Shown in pieces: positions 8,430 to 15,566 of a stretch of 21,117 nt of DNA; position 1 is the stretch's first letter; every line of letters starts with the position of its first letter. The stretch covers positions 1 through 21,117 of the forward strand of contig DVOT01000216.1 of assembly GCA_018713425.1 (NCBI GenBank), in the 5' to 3' direction. Under the pieces are notes generated by a model. That model saw only the letters and a list, made by a program, of their open reading frames with translations. It was not told the origin of the DNA and ran no database searches. This DNA comes from Alectryocaccomicrobium faecavium (GTDB taxonomy: Bacteria > Bacillota > Clostridia > Christensenellales > Aristaeellaceae). The translations under genes and the position numbers were made by a program.

Positions 8430-9374
8430 ATGGACTGGCTGGAACTGACGGTTTTGACGACCACGGAAGGCTCGGAGTTGGTTTCGCAGATTTTGATCGA
8501 CGCGGGCGCTTCTGGCACGGTCATCGAGGACAAAAACGACGTCGCTTTGAACCAGCGCCCCGAAGGGCAGTGGGACATCATCGACGAGGAAATTGCTCGC
8601 CGCATGGGCGATGATGTGAAGGTGAAGGCCTATTACGCGATGGACGCGCGCGTGAAGGACACTTTGGCGCACATCGCCTCTGCGCTTAACGATTTGCGCG
8701 CCAACGCCGCCGGTTTGCCGCTGGGCAAGCTGGAAACGCTGGTTTCGAACGTGGACGACGAGGACTGGGCGGAAAACTGGAAAAAACAGTATAAGCCCTT
8801 CCGGCTGGGGCGGCACATGGTCGTCAAGCCCGGCTGGGAAACGTTCGACGCGCAGCCAGACGATAAGATCATCGAAATCGACCCGGGCATGGCCTTTGGC
8901 ACCGGCACACACGAGACCACCGGCATGTGCGTGGAGTTGATCGAGGACTACGTCAAGCCGGGCGATACGGCCATCGACATCGGCACGGGCACGGGTATTC
9001 TCGCCATCGCGGCGGCGCTTGCGGGCGCGAAGGATGTGCTGGCCACGGACTTGGATCCGGTGGCGGTGCGCGTGGCGGCGGAGAACGTGCGCATCAATGG
9101 CTTTGCGGATGTGATCCGCACGCGCCAGGGCGATTTGCTGCAAGCTGTGGACGAGCGTGCGAACGTCGTGATTGCGAACATCATCGCGGACGTGATCGCC
9201 ATGCTGGCTCAGCCCGTGCGGGCGCATATCGAGGACGGCGGTTTGTTCATCTGCTCGGGCATCGCGCGGGAGCGCTCGGATTTCGTGATTGAAGCGCTGA
9301 AAGCGGCAGGGTACCAGCAGCCCATGGACATTCGGGAAAAGGGCGAGTGGATGGCCATCGCCGCGAGGAAATAG
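8430..9374 (+). CDS. prmA: Ribosomal protein L11 methyltransferase PrmA
   Basis: PrmA trimethylates lysines and the N-terminus of ribosomal protein L11 using S-adenosylmethionine. The 314-residue protein has the N-terminal substrate-recognition region starting MDWLELTV, then IDPGMAFGTGTHETT, typical of PrmA, then the SAM-binding motif DIGTGTGIL at residues 183-191, and the catalytic-type loop ANIIADVI. ATG 8430 follows a strong GGGAGGAAG. Its position between dnaJ and rsmE is conserved across Bacillota. The stop lies 2 bases before the rsmE start, so the two are probably translationally coupled. Confidence 0.96.
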   Translation: MDWLELTVLTTTEGSELVSQILIDAGASGTVIEDKNDVALNQRPEGQWDIIDEEIARRMGDDVKVKAYYAMDARVKDTLAHIASALNDLRANAAGLPLGKLETLVSNVDDEDWAENWKKQYKPFRLGRHMVVKPGWETFDAQPDDKIIEIDPGMAFGTGTHETTGMCVELIEDYVKPGDTAIDIGTGTGILAIAAALAGAKDVLATDLDPVAVRVAAENVRINGFADVIRTRQGDLLQAVDERANVVIANIIADVIAMLAQPVRAHIEDGGLFICSGIARERSDFVIEALKAAGYQQPMDIREKGEWMAIAARK

Positions 9375-9376
9375 CG

Positions 9377-10102
9377 ATGCACCGGTTTTTTGCGGCGGAC
9401 GCGGCGGAGCGGGAAACGATCCTGCTGGACGAGAATGAATCCAAGCACGCCAGGAGCGTGCTGCGCGTGCGGGATGGGGAAACGGCGGAATTGCTGGATG
9501 GGCAAGGCCGTCGTTTTGGCGCGCAGATCGACGGAACGGAAAATGGCCGCGTGCGCGTGAGGCGGCTGACGGAATTGCCGGGAAACGAGCCGGAAGTGCG
9601 CGTGACCTTGTATCCTGGCTTGCCCAAGCTGGATAAGCTGGATTTTGTGGTGCAAAAGGCGGCGGAACTGGGAGCCGCGCGCGTCGTGCCGGTGGAAATG
9701 GAGCGCAGCGTGGCGCGCATCAGTGGAGATGGCGCGAAAAAGCGCGAGCGTTGGGAACGCATCGCGCGCGAGGCGGCCAAGCAGTGTGGGCGCGGGCGCG
9801 TGCCGGAGGTACTGGCGCCGCTCTCGTGGAAAGAGGCGCTTGTGGATATGCGCGCGCGGGAACTTTTGCTGGTTCCTTGGGAAGAAGCGGGCATGGAAGG
9901 GCAGCGCTTACAACAGGTCTTTGCCGCGCACACGGCCGCGCGCGACATTGGCATTTTGATCGGGCCGGAAGGCGGCATTTCAGCGGAAGAAATCGAGCAG
10001 TCCGGCGGCGAGCGCGTGACGCTGGGGCCGCGCATTTTGCGCACGGAAACCGCCAGCGTGGCGGCGCTTTCCGTGGTGATGAGCCTGTGGGGGGACATAT
10101 AA
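9377..10102 (+). CDS. rsmE: 16S rRNA (uracil1498-N3)-methyltransferase RsmE
   Basis: RsmE methylates N3 of U1498 in 16S rRNA at the decoding centre. The 241-residue protein opens MHRFFAADA and carries an N-terminal PUA-like RNA-binding part (about 1-70, with ESKHARSVLRVRDGE). The C-terminal SPOUT domain has the trefoil-knot SAM motifs LIGPEGGIS and LGPRILRTETA. Starts at ATG 9377, 2 bases after the prmA stop, with GCGAGGAAA upstream. The open frame extends back to 9347, inside prmA, but the family start and ribosome binding site favour 9377. mtaB follows after 2 bases. Confidence 0.96.
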   Translation: MHRFFAADAAERETILLDENESKHARSVLRVRDGETAELLDGQGRRFGAQIDGTENGRVRVRRLTELPGNEPEVRVTLYPGLPKLDKLDFVVQKAAELGAARVVPVEMERSVARISGDGAKKRERWERIAREAAKQCGRGRVPEVLAPLSWKEALVDMRARELLLVPWEEAGMEGQRLQQVFAAHTAARDIGILIGPEGGISAEEIEQSGGERVTLGPRILRTETASVAALSVVMSLWGDI

Positions 10103-10104
10103 TA

Positions 10105-11385
10105 TTGAAGGTAGCATTTCACACGCTGGGCTGCAAGGTGAACCAGTACGATTCCGAGGCAATGCTCGAGTGCTTTGCGCGCGCGGGCTATGAAGTCGTT
10201 CCTTTTCAGGAAAAAGCCGATGTGTACGGCGTGAACACCTGCACGGTGACGGGCACGGGCGACGCGAAATCCCTAAAGCTCATTCGCAGGCTGCACCGCG
10301 AACACCCGGAGGCGAAGATCATCGTGTGCGGCTGCCTGGCGCAGCGGGACGCGGCGCGCGTGCTGTTGCCGGGCGTCGTGTTGGTGATCGGCGTGCAATA
10401 CCGCGCGCAGGTGGTGGAACTCTTTGAAAGGGCGGTTGCCAGCGGCGAGGCGCTTTGCGCGGTCGATTCGCTGAAGGGCGCGGCCTTTGAAAATCTGTTT
10501 GTTTCGCGGCACGAGGGCAAAACCCGCGCCACCATGAAAATCCAGGAAGGGTGCGACCGCTTTTGCACCTATTGCGTGATTCCCTATGTGCGCGGGCCGG
10601 TGCGTTCCATGCCGCTGCCAGCCGTGCGGGCGGAGGCGGCACGCCTGGCGGGCGCGGGATACCGGGAAATCGTGGTGACGGGCATCCATCTGGCGAGCTA
10701 TGGCCGCGGCGAAGGCGCGACTTTGCTGGAGGCACTGCGCGCGGTGGCCGAACCGGAAGGCGTGAAGCGCATCCGGCTGGGTTCGCTGGAACCGTTGATT
10801 GTAACCCCGGAATTTGTGGAAGGCATTGCGGCGGAAAGCAAGGTCTGCCGGCATTTTCACCTTTCCATGCAGAGCGGCAGCGCGGGCGTGCTTAGGCGCA
10901 TGCACCGCCGTTATACGCCGGAAGAATACCTGCGCGCCGTGGAGCGGTTGCGGGAGGCGTTTCCGGATTGCGCCATCACCACGGACGTACTCACGGGGTT
11001 CCCTGGTGAAACAGACGCGGAGGCCCAGGAGACCGTGGATTTTGTGCGGCAAGTGGCGTTCGCGCGCATCCATGTGTTTCCCTATTCGCCGCGTGCGGGC
11101 ACGCTGGCGGCGGCCATGCCCGATCCGGTGGACGATGCGAAAAAACAGTGGCGAACCAATGAACTTTTGAAAATCGGGAACCAATTGGAAATCGCGTACG
11201 TCCAAAAGCTGACAGGCACAACGCAAGAGGTGCTTTTCGAGCGGCAGCTGGAAGGCGGCTGGGCGGAAGGCCTGACGGGGCAATATGTCCGCGTGCGCGC
11301 TCTGGCGCGGGCAAACGAGCTGTTGCCGGTGCGGCTGCTTTCCCAGGAGGGAACGCTTGCCATCGGCGAGGCACAGGGGAGGTGA
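10105..11385 (+). CDS. mtaB: tRNA ct6A/t6A37 methylthiotransferase MtaB
   Basis: MtaB adds a methylthio group to t6A at position 37 of tRNAs reading ANN codons. The MTTase N-terminal domain opens MKVAFHTLGCKVNQYDSE with C10; C46 (NTCTVT) and C77 (VCGCLAQR) complete the auxiliary [4Fe-4S] site. The radical SAM cluster ligands are C150, C154 and C157 (CDRFCTYC). A C-terminal TRAM-type RNA-binding region follows (from about residue 365). The length is 426, usual for MtaB. The start is TTG 10105, two bases after the rsmE stop, with GTGGGGGGA upstream. The open frame continues 118 codons further upstream through rsmE, which is a frame shadow. MtaB rather than MiaB is supported by LGCKVNQ and by the context. 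Confidence 0.94.
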   Translation: MKVAFHTLGCKVNQYDSEAMLECFARAGYEVVPFQEKADVYGVNTCTVTGTGDAKSLKLIRRLHREHPEAKIIVCGCLAQRDAARVLLPGVVLVIGVQYRAQVVELFERAVASGEALCAVDSLKGAAFENLFVSRHEGKTRATMKIQEGCDRFCTYCVIPYVRGPVRSMPLPAVRAEAARLAGAGYREIVVTGIHLASYGRGEGATLLEALRAVAEPEGVKRIRLGSLEPLIVTPEFVEGIAAESKVCRHFHLSMQSGSAGVLRRMHRRYTPEEYLRAVERLREAFPDCAITTDVLTGFPGETDAEAQETVDFVRQVAFARIHVFPYSPRAGTLAAAMPDPVDDAKKQWRTNELLKIGNQLEIAYVQKLTGTTQEVLFERQLEGGWAEGLTGQYVRVRALARANELLPVRLLSQEGTLAIGEAQGR

Positions 11386-11389
11386 TACC

Positions 11390-11728
11390 ATGGACAACTG
11401 TATTTTTTGCAAAATCATTCGTGGCGAGATCCCGAGCCAGAAGGTGTTCGAGAATGAGAGGTATTTCGCTTTCCGCGATATTCATCCGCAGGCGAAAACC
11501 CATGTGCTCGTCATTCCAAAGACGCATGTGAAAAATGTGCTGGAAGCGGATGAGGCGCTGTTGGGCGGCCTGTTTCACACGGCGGCGCAGGTGGCGCGCC
11601 AGGAGGGATTGAACGAAGGATTCCGCTTGGTGACCAATTGCGGAAAACATGGCGCACAGTCGGTTGAGCATTTGCATGTGCACGTGCTGGGCGGCGAACA
11701 ACTGGGCGAAGATATGCGCGGAAAATGA
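11390..11728 (+). CDS. HIT family nucleotide-binding hydrolase (HinT-like)
   Basis: A 112-residue histidine-triad protein. The triad HLHVHVL is at residues 94-100, with the third-strand H and preceding NCGKHGAQSVEHLH as in HinT. C4 and C7 form a CIFC pair near the N-terminus, a common zinc-site variant in bacterial HIT proteins. HinT proteins hydrolyse nucleoside phosphoramidates and AMP-linked compounds; the natural substrate is uncertain. ATG 11390 follows GGGGAGGTG that overlaps the mtaB stop, so the gene is coupled to mtaB. The location just before rpsU is conserved in Bacillota. Confidence 0.93.
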   Translation: MDNCIFCKIIRGEIPSQKVFENERYFAFRDIHPQAKTHVLVIPKTHVKNVLEADEALLGGLFHTAAQVARQEGLNEGFRLVTNCGKHGAQSVEHLHVHVLGGEQLGEDMRGK

Positions 11729-11777
11729 ACGGAATGAAAAGAATTTGCGAAAAGGGTTTCATTACACAAATCTTCGC

Positions 11778-11807
11778 TTGACGTGGATGGGTGGGTTGCG
11801 GTATAAT
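11778..11807 (+). promoter_or_regulatory. Strong sigma-A promoter of rpsU
   Basis: TTGACG (11778-11783), 18-base spacer, and a perfect TATAAT (11802-11807). The rpsU start is about 65 bases downstream, so the mRNA has a leader. Within the leader, TGGCA (11835-11839) and TGCCA (11842-11846) form a small inverted repeat just upstream of the ribosome binding site; its loop is too short to be convincing as a regulatory hairpin. Confidence 0.85.
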
Positions 11808-11871
11808 AGCATTTGTGGCAACCCCATGCTACATTGGCATTTGCCATTAAACGCGAGGGGAGGGAAAACCA

Positions 11872-12045
11872 GTGTCTGAAGTTCGTGTCGGTAAGAACGA
11901 ATCCATAGAAAACGCTTTGAGAAAATTCAAGCGCCAGACCGCGAGGGCGGGCATTCTTGCAGAAGCACGCAAGAGGGAACATTACGAGAAGCCGAGCGTG
12001 AAGCGCAAGAAGAAGGCGGAAGCCGCCCGTAAGCGCAAGTATTAA
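11872..12045 (+). CDS. rpsU: 30S ribosomal protein S21
   Basis: A 57-residue basic protein, the normal size for S21. It begins MSEVRVGKNESIENALRKFK and ends in a Lys/Arg-rich tail (KRKKKAEAARKRKY). S21 binds the 30S platform near the anti-Shine-Dalgarno region and helps initiation. The start is GTG 11872, preceded by AGGGGAGGG (11856-11864) at 7 bases. It is an isolated unit: promoter at 11778-11807, hairpin terminator at 12057-12082. In many Bacillota yqeY follows rpsU; here it does not. Confidence 0.96.
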   Translation: MSEVRVGKNESIENALRKFKRQTARAGILAEARKREHYEKPSVKRKKKAEAARKRKY

Positions 12046-12056
12046 GTTTGCCTAAA

Positions 12057-12082
12057 AAGCCCCTTTGTTTACAAAGGGGCTT
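12057..12082 (+). terminator. Intrinsic terminator after rpsU
   Basis: An 11-base perfect stem, AAGCCCCTTTG (12057-12067) and CAAAGGGGCTT (12072-12082), with loop TTTA. The tail (TTCATCCTGTCTTTCTGG) is only moderately T-rich, so termination may be incomplete and allow some transcription of the downstream methyltransferase gene, for which no clear promoter is seen. The stem is A/T-symmetric and might also work in the reverse direction. Confidence 0.85.
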
Positions 12083-12106
12083 CATCCTGTCTTTCTGGAG
12101 TTGTTC

Positions 12107-13096
12107 ATGGTATATGGCTTATTACCGGTGAAGCATACCAATGCAAGGTACCAGGCGGGTATCCATGTGCTGGCGCAGAAGGAATTGCAACTGCTGCTTT
12201 CGGCGTGCGGCCTTGATCCTGTTGTTTATCCGCTGTCCCTGTCTGGCATGGAAGTGATCGCTTTTGAGAGTCCGCCGCTCACGGCTGGGCAAGCCGCCAT
12301 TGTGGCCGATCATTCCCTTCTATACTGGCTGTTTGAAGTACGCGAGGATCAATCTCTTTTGCCGGTGCTTTCTCACAGGCAAGAATTGTTGGGCGCAGAC
12401 TTGCCGTATATTCAAAAATACAAAGGAAAAACCAACGAACGATTCACAGAACTGCTCATCAACATGGCGCTGTATTCCAGCGCTTACGCTACGGAAAAAG
12501 CCGTGCGCCTGCTCGACCCCATGTGCGGGCGGGGAACCACGCTTTTCCTTGCGCTCAACCGGGGCATGCTTCCGACGGGGGCGGACGCGGACCGCGGCGA
12601 AGTGCAGGAATGCGCCCGGTTCTTTCAGCGGTATCTGGAATACCACCGGATCAAACATAAGCATCAAAAACATGCGCGCACCTATAAGGGCGCCAATATT
12701 CCCATGGAGTCGTTTGCTTTTTCTCTGCCGGATAGCGGAGAAGGCGAACTTTCGCTGGCCGTAGCGGACGCGCGCCAGGCGGCGGGACTGAGCCGCCGCA
12801 GGTACCATATTTTGGTTGCGGATCTGCCTTATGGCGTGCAGCACGCGCCTTCTGGGAAGGGAAGTTTGCAGGCCCTGGTGGAAGAGGCGGCAGGCGAATG
12901 GCTCGCTTCGCTCGCGCCGGGCGGCGCGCTGGCGTTGGCCTTTAATGTACACACGTTGAAGCGAAATCAGGTGGTTTCCGCGCTTGCGCGCGCTGGATTT
13001 TGCCTGGCGGAGGGAGCGCCCTATGAGGGGCTGGAACACTGGGTTGAGCAAGCTGTAATGCGCGATTTGGTTGTGGCTAGAGCGCCATTGGCATAA
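12107..13096 (+). CDS. TRM11-like SAM-dependent RNA/DNA methyltransferase
   Basis: A 329-residue Rossmann-fold methyltransferase of the TRM11/RlmL-like class that methylates exocyclic amino groups, usually guanosine N2 in tRNA or rRNA. The SAM motif DPMCGRGTT is at residues 137-145 and the catalytic DLPYG at 239-243 (the D/N-P-P-Y type motif IV). The N-terminal 100 residues are a divergent region where a THUMP domain would sit; I do not recognise a clear THUMP. Start ATG 12107 has CTGGAG 6 bases upstream; the frame opens at 12065 but that lies within the rpsU terminator. Substrate not determined. It sits between rpsU and rho and has no obvious functional partner here. Confidence 0.8.
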   Translation: MVYGLLPVKHTNARYQAGIHVLAQKELQLLLSACGLDPVVYPLSLSGMEVIAFESPPLTAGQAAIVADHSLLYWLFEVREDQSLLPVLSHRQELLGADLPYIQKYKGKTNERFTELLINMALYSSAYATEKAVRLLDPMCGRGTTLFLALNRGMLPTGADADRGEVQECARFFQRYLEYHRIKHKHQKHARTYKGANIPMESFAFSLPDSGEGELSLAVADARQAAGLSRRRYHILVADLPYGVQHAPSGKGSLQALVEEAAGEWLASLAPGGALALAFNVHTLKRNQVVSALARAGFCLAEGAPYEGLEHWVEQAVMRDLVVARAPLA

Positions 13097-13176
13097 TAGA
13101 TGCGCATATGCAATAGTATTTTGGCAAGAATGAATTGGCCAATCTTTTCTTTAATGAGGTTCAAGGAGGGTTAGAC

Positions 13177-15321
13177 TTGGATTATCGCTCACTTCACGCC
13201 AAAACAGTGGCAGATTTGCGGCAAATCGGCAGATCCTTGAAAGTAAAGTTTCCCGTAGGAACCACAAAAGCACGCATGATAGAGATGATTCTCCAGCATA
13301 TCATGGAAGAGACGGAGCAAGCCGCACAGGAGCAGCAGAACGCCCCGCAGGAACAGAATATCGCGCAGGAAAGCGCTCCCGCACAGGAAGGTTTTGCCGC
13401 TCCCGCGGCGGAGGAGGCGAAAAATCCTCAACCAGAGGTGAAGGAACGCTCGGCGACGCCCAGCGTTCGCGGCCGGCCGGGCCGCAAACCCAAACGGGCG
13501 CCGCGGGAGCAGGAGGCGCTTGCGTCGGCGCCCGAACGGCCGGCAGAAGGGTCGGAAACGCTGGCCGCGGCTCCCGCAGAAGAATACGAAAAGCCGCAAA
13601 CACCGTCTGTGGCAGAAGACGTCGGCTATGAACAGCGCTATGACGAGCGCCTTACGCCGCCACGCAACCAAAAGCAAGCGGTGATGAACCGGCAGCCCAT
13701 AGCCATGCGAGTGCAGCAACCGCGCCTTTCCCAGGGCAACGCCCGGCAGGGCAGCGCAGGGCAGCGCTTTGAGCGCAACGCCCAAAGATACGACAACAAC
13801 CAGCGGTTGGACCGCAATGCACAGCGCTATGAGCAGCCACAGCAGCGGTACGACCAGCAGCGCTATGACCAGCAGCCGCAACAGCGCTACGATCAGCCGC
13901 AGCAACGGTACGACCAGCAGCGCTATGAGCAGCCGCAACAGCGGTACGAGCAGCAGCGCTACGAGCAGCCGCAGCAACGGTACGACCAGCAGCGCTATGA
14001 CCAGCCGCCGCAACAGCGGTACGACCAGCGGCGCTACGAGCAACCGCAGCGGCGGTACGATATGCCGGCTTATGAACTGCAGGAGCCGGGCTTCCGCCGC
14101 CAAATGCCCTCTTACACGCCGGAATATGGCACCACCAATCCGGCGGTGCCCGATATTCTGGCCTCTGGCGAATGCTCGGACGGCGCTGGCGTGCTGGAAA
14201 TTATGAGCGATGGATACGGCTTTTTGCGCGCGGAAAATTATATGCCCGGTACGCGCGACGTTTATGTATCTATGGCGCAAATCCGCCGCTTCGGCTTGCG
14301 CACAGGCGATTTGGTCGCCGGCAAGGTGCGCCCCTCCCGCGAGGGAGACCGGTATAACGCGATGCTGTACATCACGTCGATCAATGACATGGAGCCGGAA
14401 GCCAATATCCACCGGCCTTCGTTTGATGAACTGACTCCGCTCTATCCCGATGAGCGGCTCCGCCTGGAAACGCCCGGCGAAAAGAGCGATTTGGCGCTGC
14501 GCGTGATCGATCTCGTCGCCCCCATCGGCAAGGGGCAGCGCGGGTTGATTGTATCGCCGCCCAAGGCGGGCAAAACCGTGTTGCTCAAGAAAATTGCCAA
14601 TGCCATCACCGTCAACCATCCTGAAGTGCATCTCATCGTTTTGCTCATTGACGAGCGTCCGGAAGAAGTGACGGATCTTCAGCGTTCCATCCAGGGCGAA
14701 GTGGTGTATTCCACCTTTGATGAACCGCCCGAGGATCATACGCGCATTTCCGAAATGGTGCATGAGCGCGCCCAGCGGCTGGTGGAGCAGGGCAAGGACG
14801 TGGTGATTCTGCTGGATTCCATCACGCGGTTGGCGCGGGCCTATAACGTTGTGATTCCGCCCACGGGCCGGTCGCTTTCGGGCGGCCTGGATCCGGGAGC
14901 GCTGAACAAGCCCAAGCGCTTCTTTGGCTCCGCGCGCAACATTGAAAATGGCGGCAGTCTCACGATCATTGCCACCGCGCTGATCGATACCGGCAGCCGC
15001 ATGGACGAGATCATTTACGAGGAATTCAAGGGCACGGGCAACATGGAATTGCACCTGGACCGCAAGCTTTCCGAAAAGCGGATTTTTCCGGCGGTGGACC
15101 TCAATCGCTCGGGCACGCGGCGCGAAGATTTGCTCATGACCAAAGACGAATTGGAGGGCGCGTATAGCATCCGCAAGCTCCTGTCCAATTCCAATAACCA
15201 AGAAACCGCCGAGCAGCTCATTGGCATGATTGAAAAAACGGACAACAACGCCGATTTCCTCGTGCGGCTCAAGAGTTGGATCGCCGTGTATGAAAAAGAG
15301 GGATATTCTCTGAACCGCTAA
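13177..15321 (+). CDS. rho: Transcription termination factor Rho with long low-complexity insertion
   Basis: Rho is a hexameric RNA-dependent ATPase that ends transcription. Domains in order: Rho-N SAP-like helices (residues 1-45); a low-complexity insertion of about 280 residues; the cold-shock RNA-binding domain (about 329-405, with DGYGFLRAE); and the RecA-type motor with Walker A PPKAGKT (461-467), Walker B VVILLDSITRLARAYN, and the arginine-rich SGTRREDLL end. The total is 714 residues against 419 in E. coli. The insertion is Ala/Glu/Gln-rich at first, has an AT-hook-like RGRPGRKPKR (98-107), then Tyr/Arg/Gln repeats. TTG 13177 is chosen because AAGGAGGG (13163-13170) sits 6 bases upstream; an upstream TTG at 13135 would start before that site. 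All motor residues appear intact, so it should be active. Confidence 0.95.
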   Translation: MDYRSLHAKTVADLRQIGRSLKVKFPVGTTKARMIEMILQHIMEETEQAAQEQQNAPQEQNIAQESAPAQEGFAAPAAEEAKNPQPEVKERSATPSVRGRPGRKPKRAPREQEALASAPERPAEGSETLAAAPAEEYEKPQTPSVAEDVGYEQRYDERLTPPRNQKQAVMNRQPIAMRVQQPRLSQGNARQGSAGQRFERNAQRYDNNQRLDRNAQRYEQPQQRYDQQRYDQQPQQRYDQPQQRYDQQRYEQPQQRYEQQRYEQPQQRYDQQRYDQPPQQRYDQRRYEQPQRRYDMPAYELQEPGFRRQMPSYTPEYGTTNPAVPDILASGECSDGAGVLEIMSDGYGFLRAENYMPGTRDVYVSMAQIRRFGLRTGDLVAGKVRPSREGDRYNAMLYITSINDMEPEANIHRPSFDELTPLYPDERLRLETPGEKSDLALRVIDLVAPIGKGQRGLIVSPPKAGKTVLLKKIANAITVNHPEVHLIVLLIDERPEEVTDLQRSIQGEVVYSTFDEPPEDHTRISEMVHERAQRLVEQGKDVVILLDSITRLARAYNVVIPPTGRSLSGGLDPGALNKPKRFFGSARNIENGGSLTIIATALIDTGSRMDEIIYEEFKGTGNMELHLDRKLSEKRIFPAVDLNRSGTRREDLLMTKDELEGAYSIRKLLSNSNNQETAEQLIGMIEKTDNNADFLVRLKSWIAVYEKEGYSLNR
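13822..14061 (+). repeat. In-frame tandem repeat in rho encoding QRY[D/E] units
   Basis: About 240 bases coding 80 residues made of 13 copies of [Q/R]RY[D/E], in alternating spacings (QRYDQ then QRYEQPQ), giving a roughly 36-base higher-order unit. Arg-Tyr codons mostly alternate between CGC-TAT or CGC-TAC and CGG-TAC from copy to copy, which suggests growth by duplication of two-copy blocks. Two copies near the 3' end have R in place of the first Q. Copy number is likely to vary between strains. Confidence 0.9.
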
Positions 15322-15390
15322 GCGCGCAAAGAAAGTTGGCTAAGGGCGGGGGAATTGCGGCTTTGCCACATTCCATCGTTACACCGCCTT

Positions 15391-15444
15391 AGGGGCTGCC
15401 TCAAACGGACTTTCAAAGAAGTCAAAAGAGGGAGCCCTTTTTCT
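15391..15444 (+). terminator. Intrinsic terminator after rho
   Basis: AGGGGCTGCCTC (15391-15402) pairs with GAGGGAGCCCTT (15428-15439) over 12 positions with one G-G mismatch and one G-U pair. The loop carries an inner hairpin, GACTT (15408-15412) with AAGTC (15419-15423). A T-rich run (15438-15444) closes it. It sits 70 bases after the rho stop and separates the housekeeping block from the lacI locus. Confidence 0.8.
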
Positions 15445-15502
15445 ATGGCTAAGGCGCATTCGCCAAATTGCCCCTTTTGGGTGCTTTTCCGTCGCGATAA
15501 TC

Positions 15503-15531
15503 TTGCCATTTTTCGCGCTATGTGCTATGCT
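15503..15531 (+). promoter_or_regulatory. Promoter of the lacI-family gene (extended -10)
   Basis: TTGCCA (15503-15508), 17-base spacer, TATGCT (15526-15531) with a TGn extension immediately before it. The block is closely related to the promoter at 16587-16615, upstream of the GH127 gene: the 32-base segments starting at each -35 agree at 24 positions, and the last 12 bases (TGCTATGCTATA) are identical. Confidence 0.75.
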
Positions 15532-15540
15532 ATAGGAAAG

Positions 15541-15555
15541 AAAAATGCGATTTTT
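15541..15555 (+). promoter_or_regulatory. Candidate operator palindrome in the lacI leader
   Basis: AAAAAT (15541-15546) and ATTTTT (15550-15555) around GCG, located about 10 bases after the -10 and before the ribosome binding site. The position suits an autoregulatory site. It does not share an obvious sequence with the palindrome at 16626-16641, so it may be chance in an AT-rich leader. Confidence 0.3.
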
Positions 15556-15566
15556 GGGAGAGCGCT

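Noticed and set aside
9751..10104. 118-codon upstream extension of the mtaB frame
   Set aside because: Lies within rsmE, which has full SPOUT motifs; the MtaB family begins at KVAFHTLGC, right after the rsmE stop.
11733..11763. Inverted repeat AATGAAA/TTTCATT after the HIT gene as a terminator
   Set aside because: Only a 7-bp AT-rich stem with a 17-base loop and no T-run; too weak to call, although the HIT operon may end near here.
13103..13143. Palindromes GCATATGC and ATTGGCCAAT before rho as operator or promoter
   Set aside because: Short restriction-site-like palindromes with no matching partner and no good -35/-10 pair with correct spacing.
13822..14061. CRISPR array or noncoding satellite
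   Set aside because: Repeat units are in frame, have no spacers and encode a regular QRY[D/E] pattern within an intact rho gene.
13189..15201. 670-codon open frame on the minus strand across rho
   Set aside because: Antisense shadow of rho; its Leu/Val/Arg repeats are only the complement of the QRY repeats.
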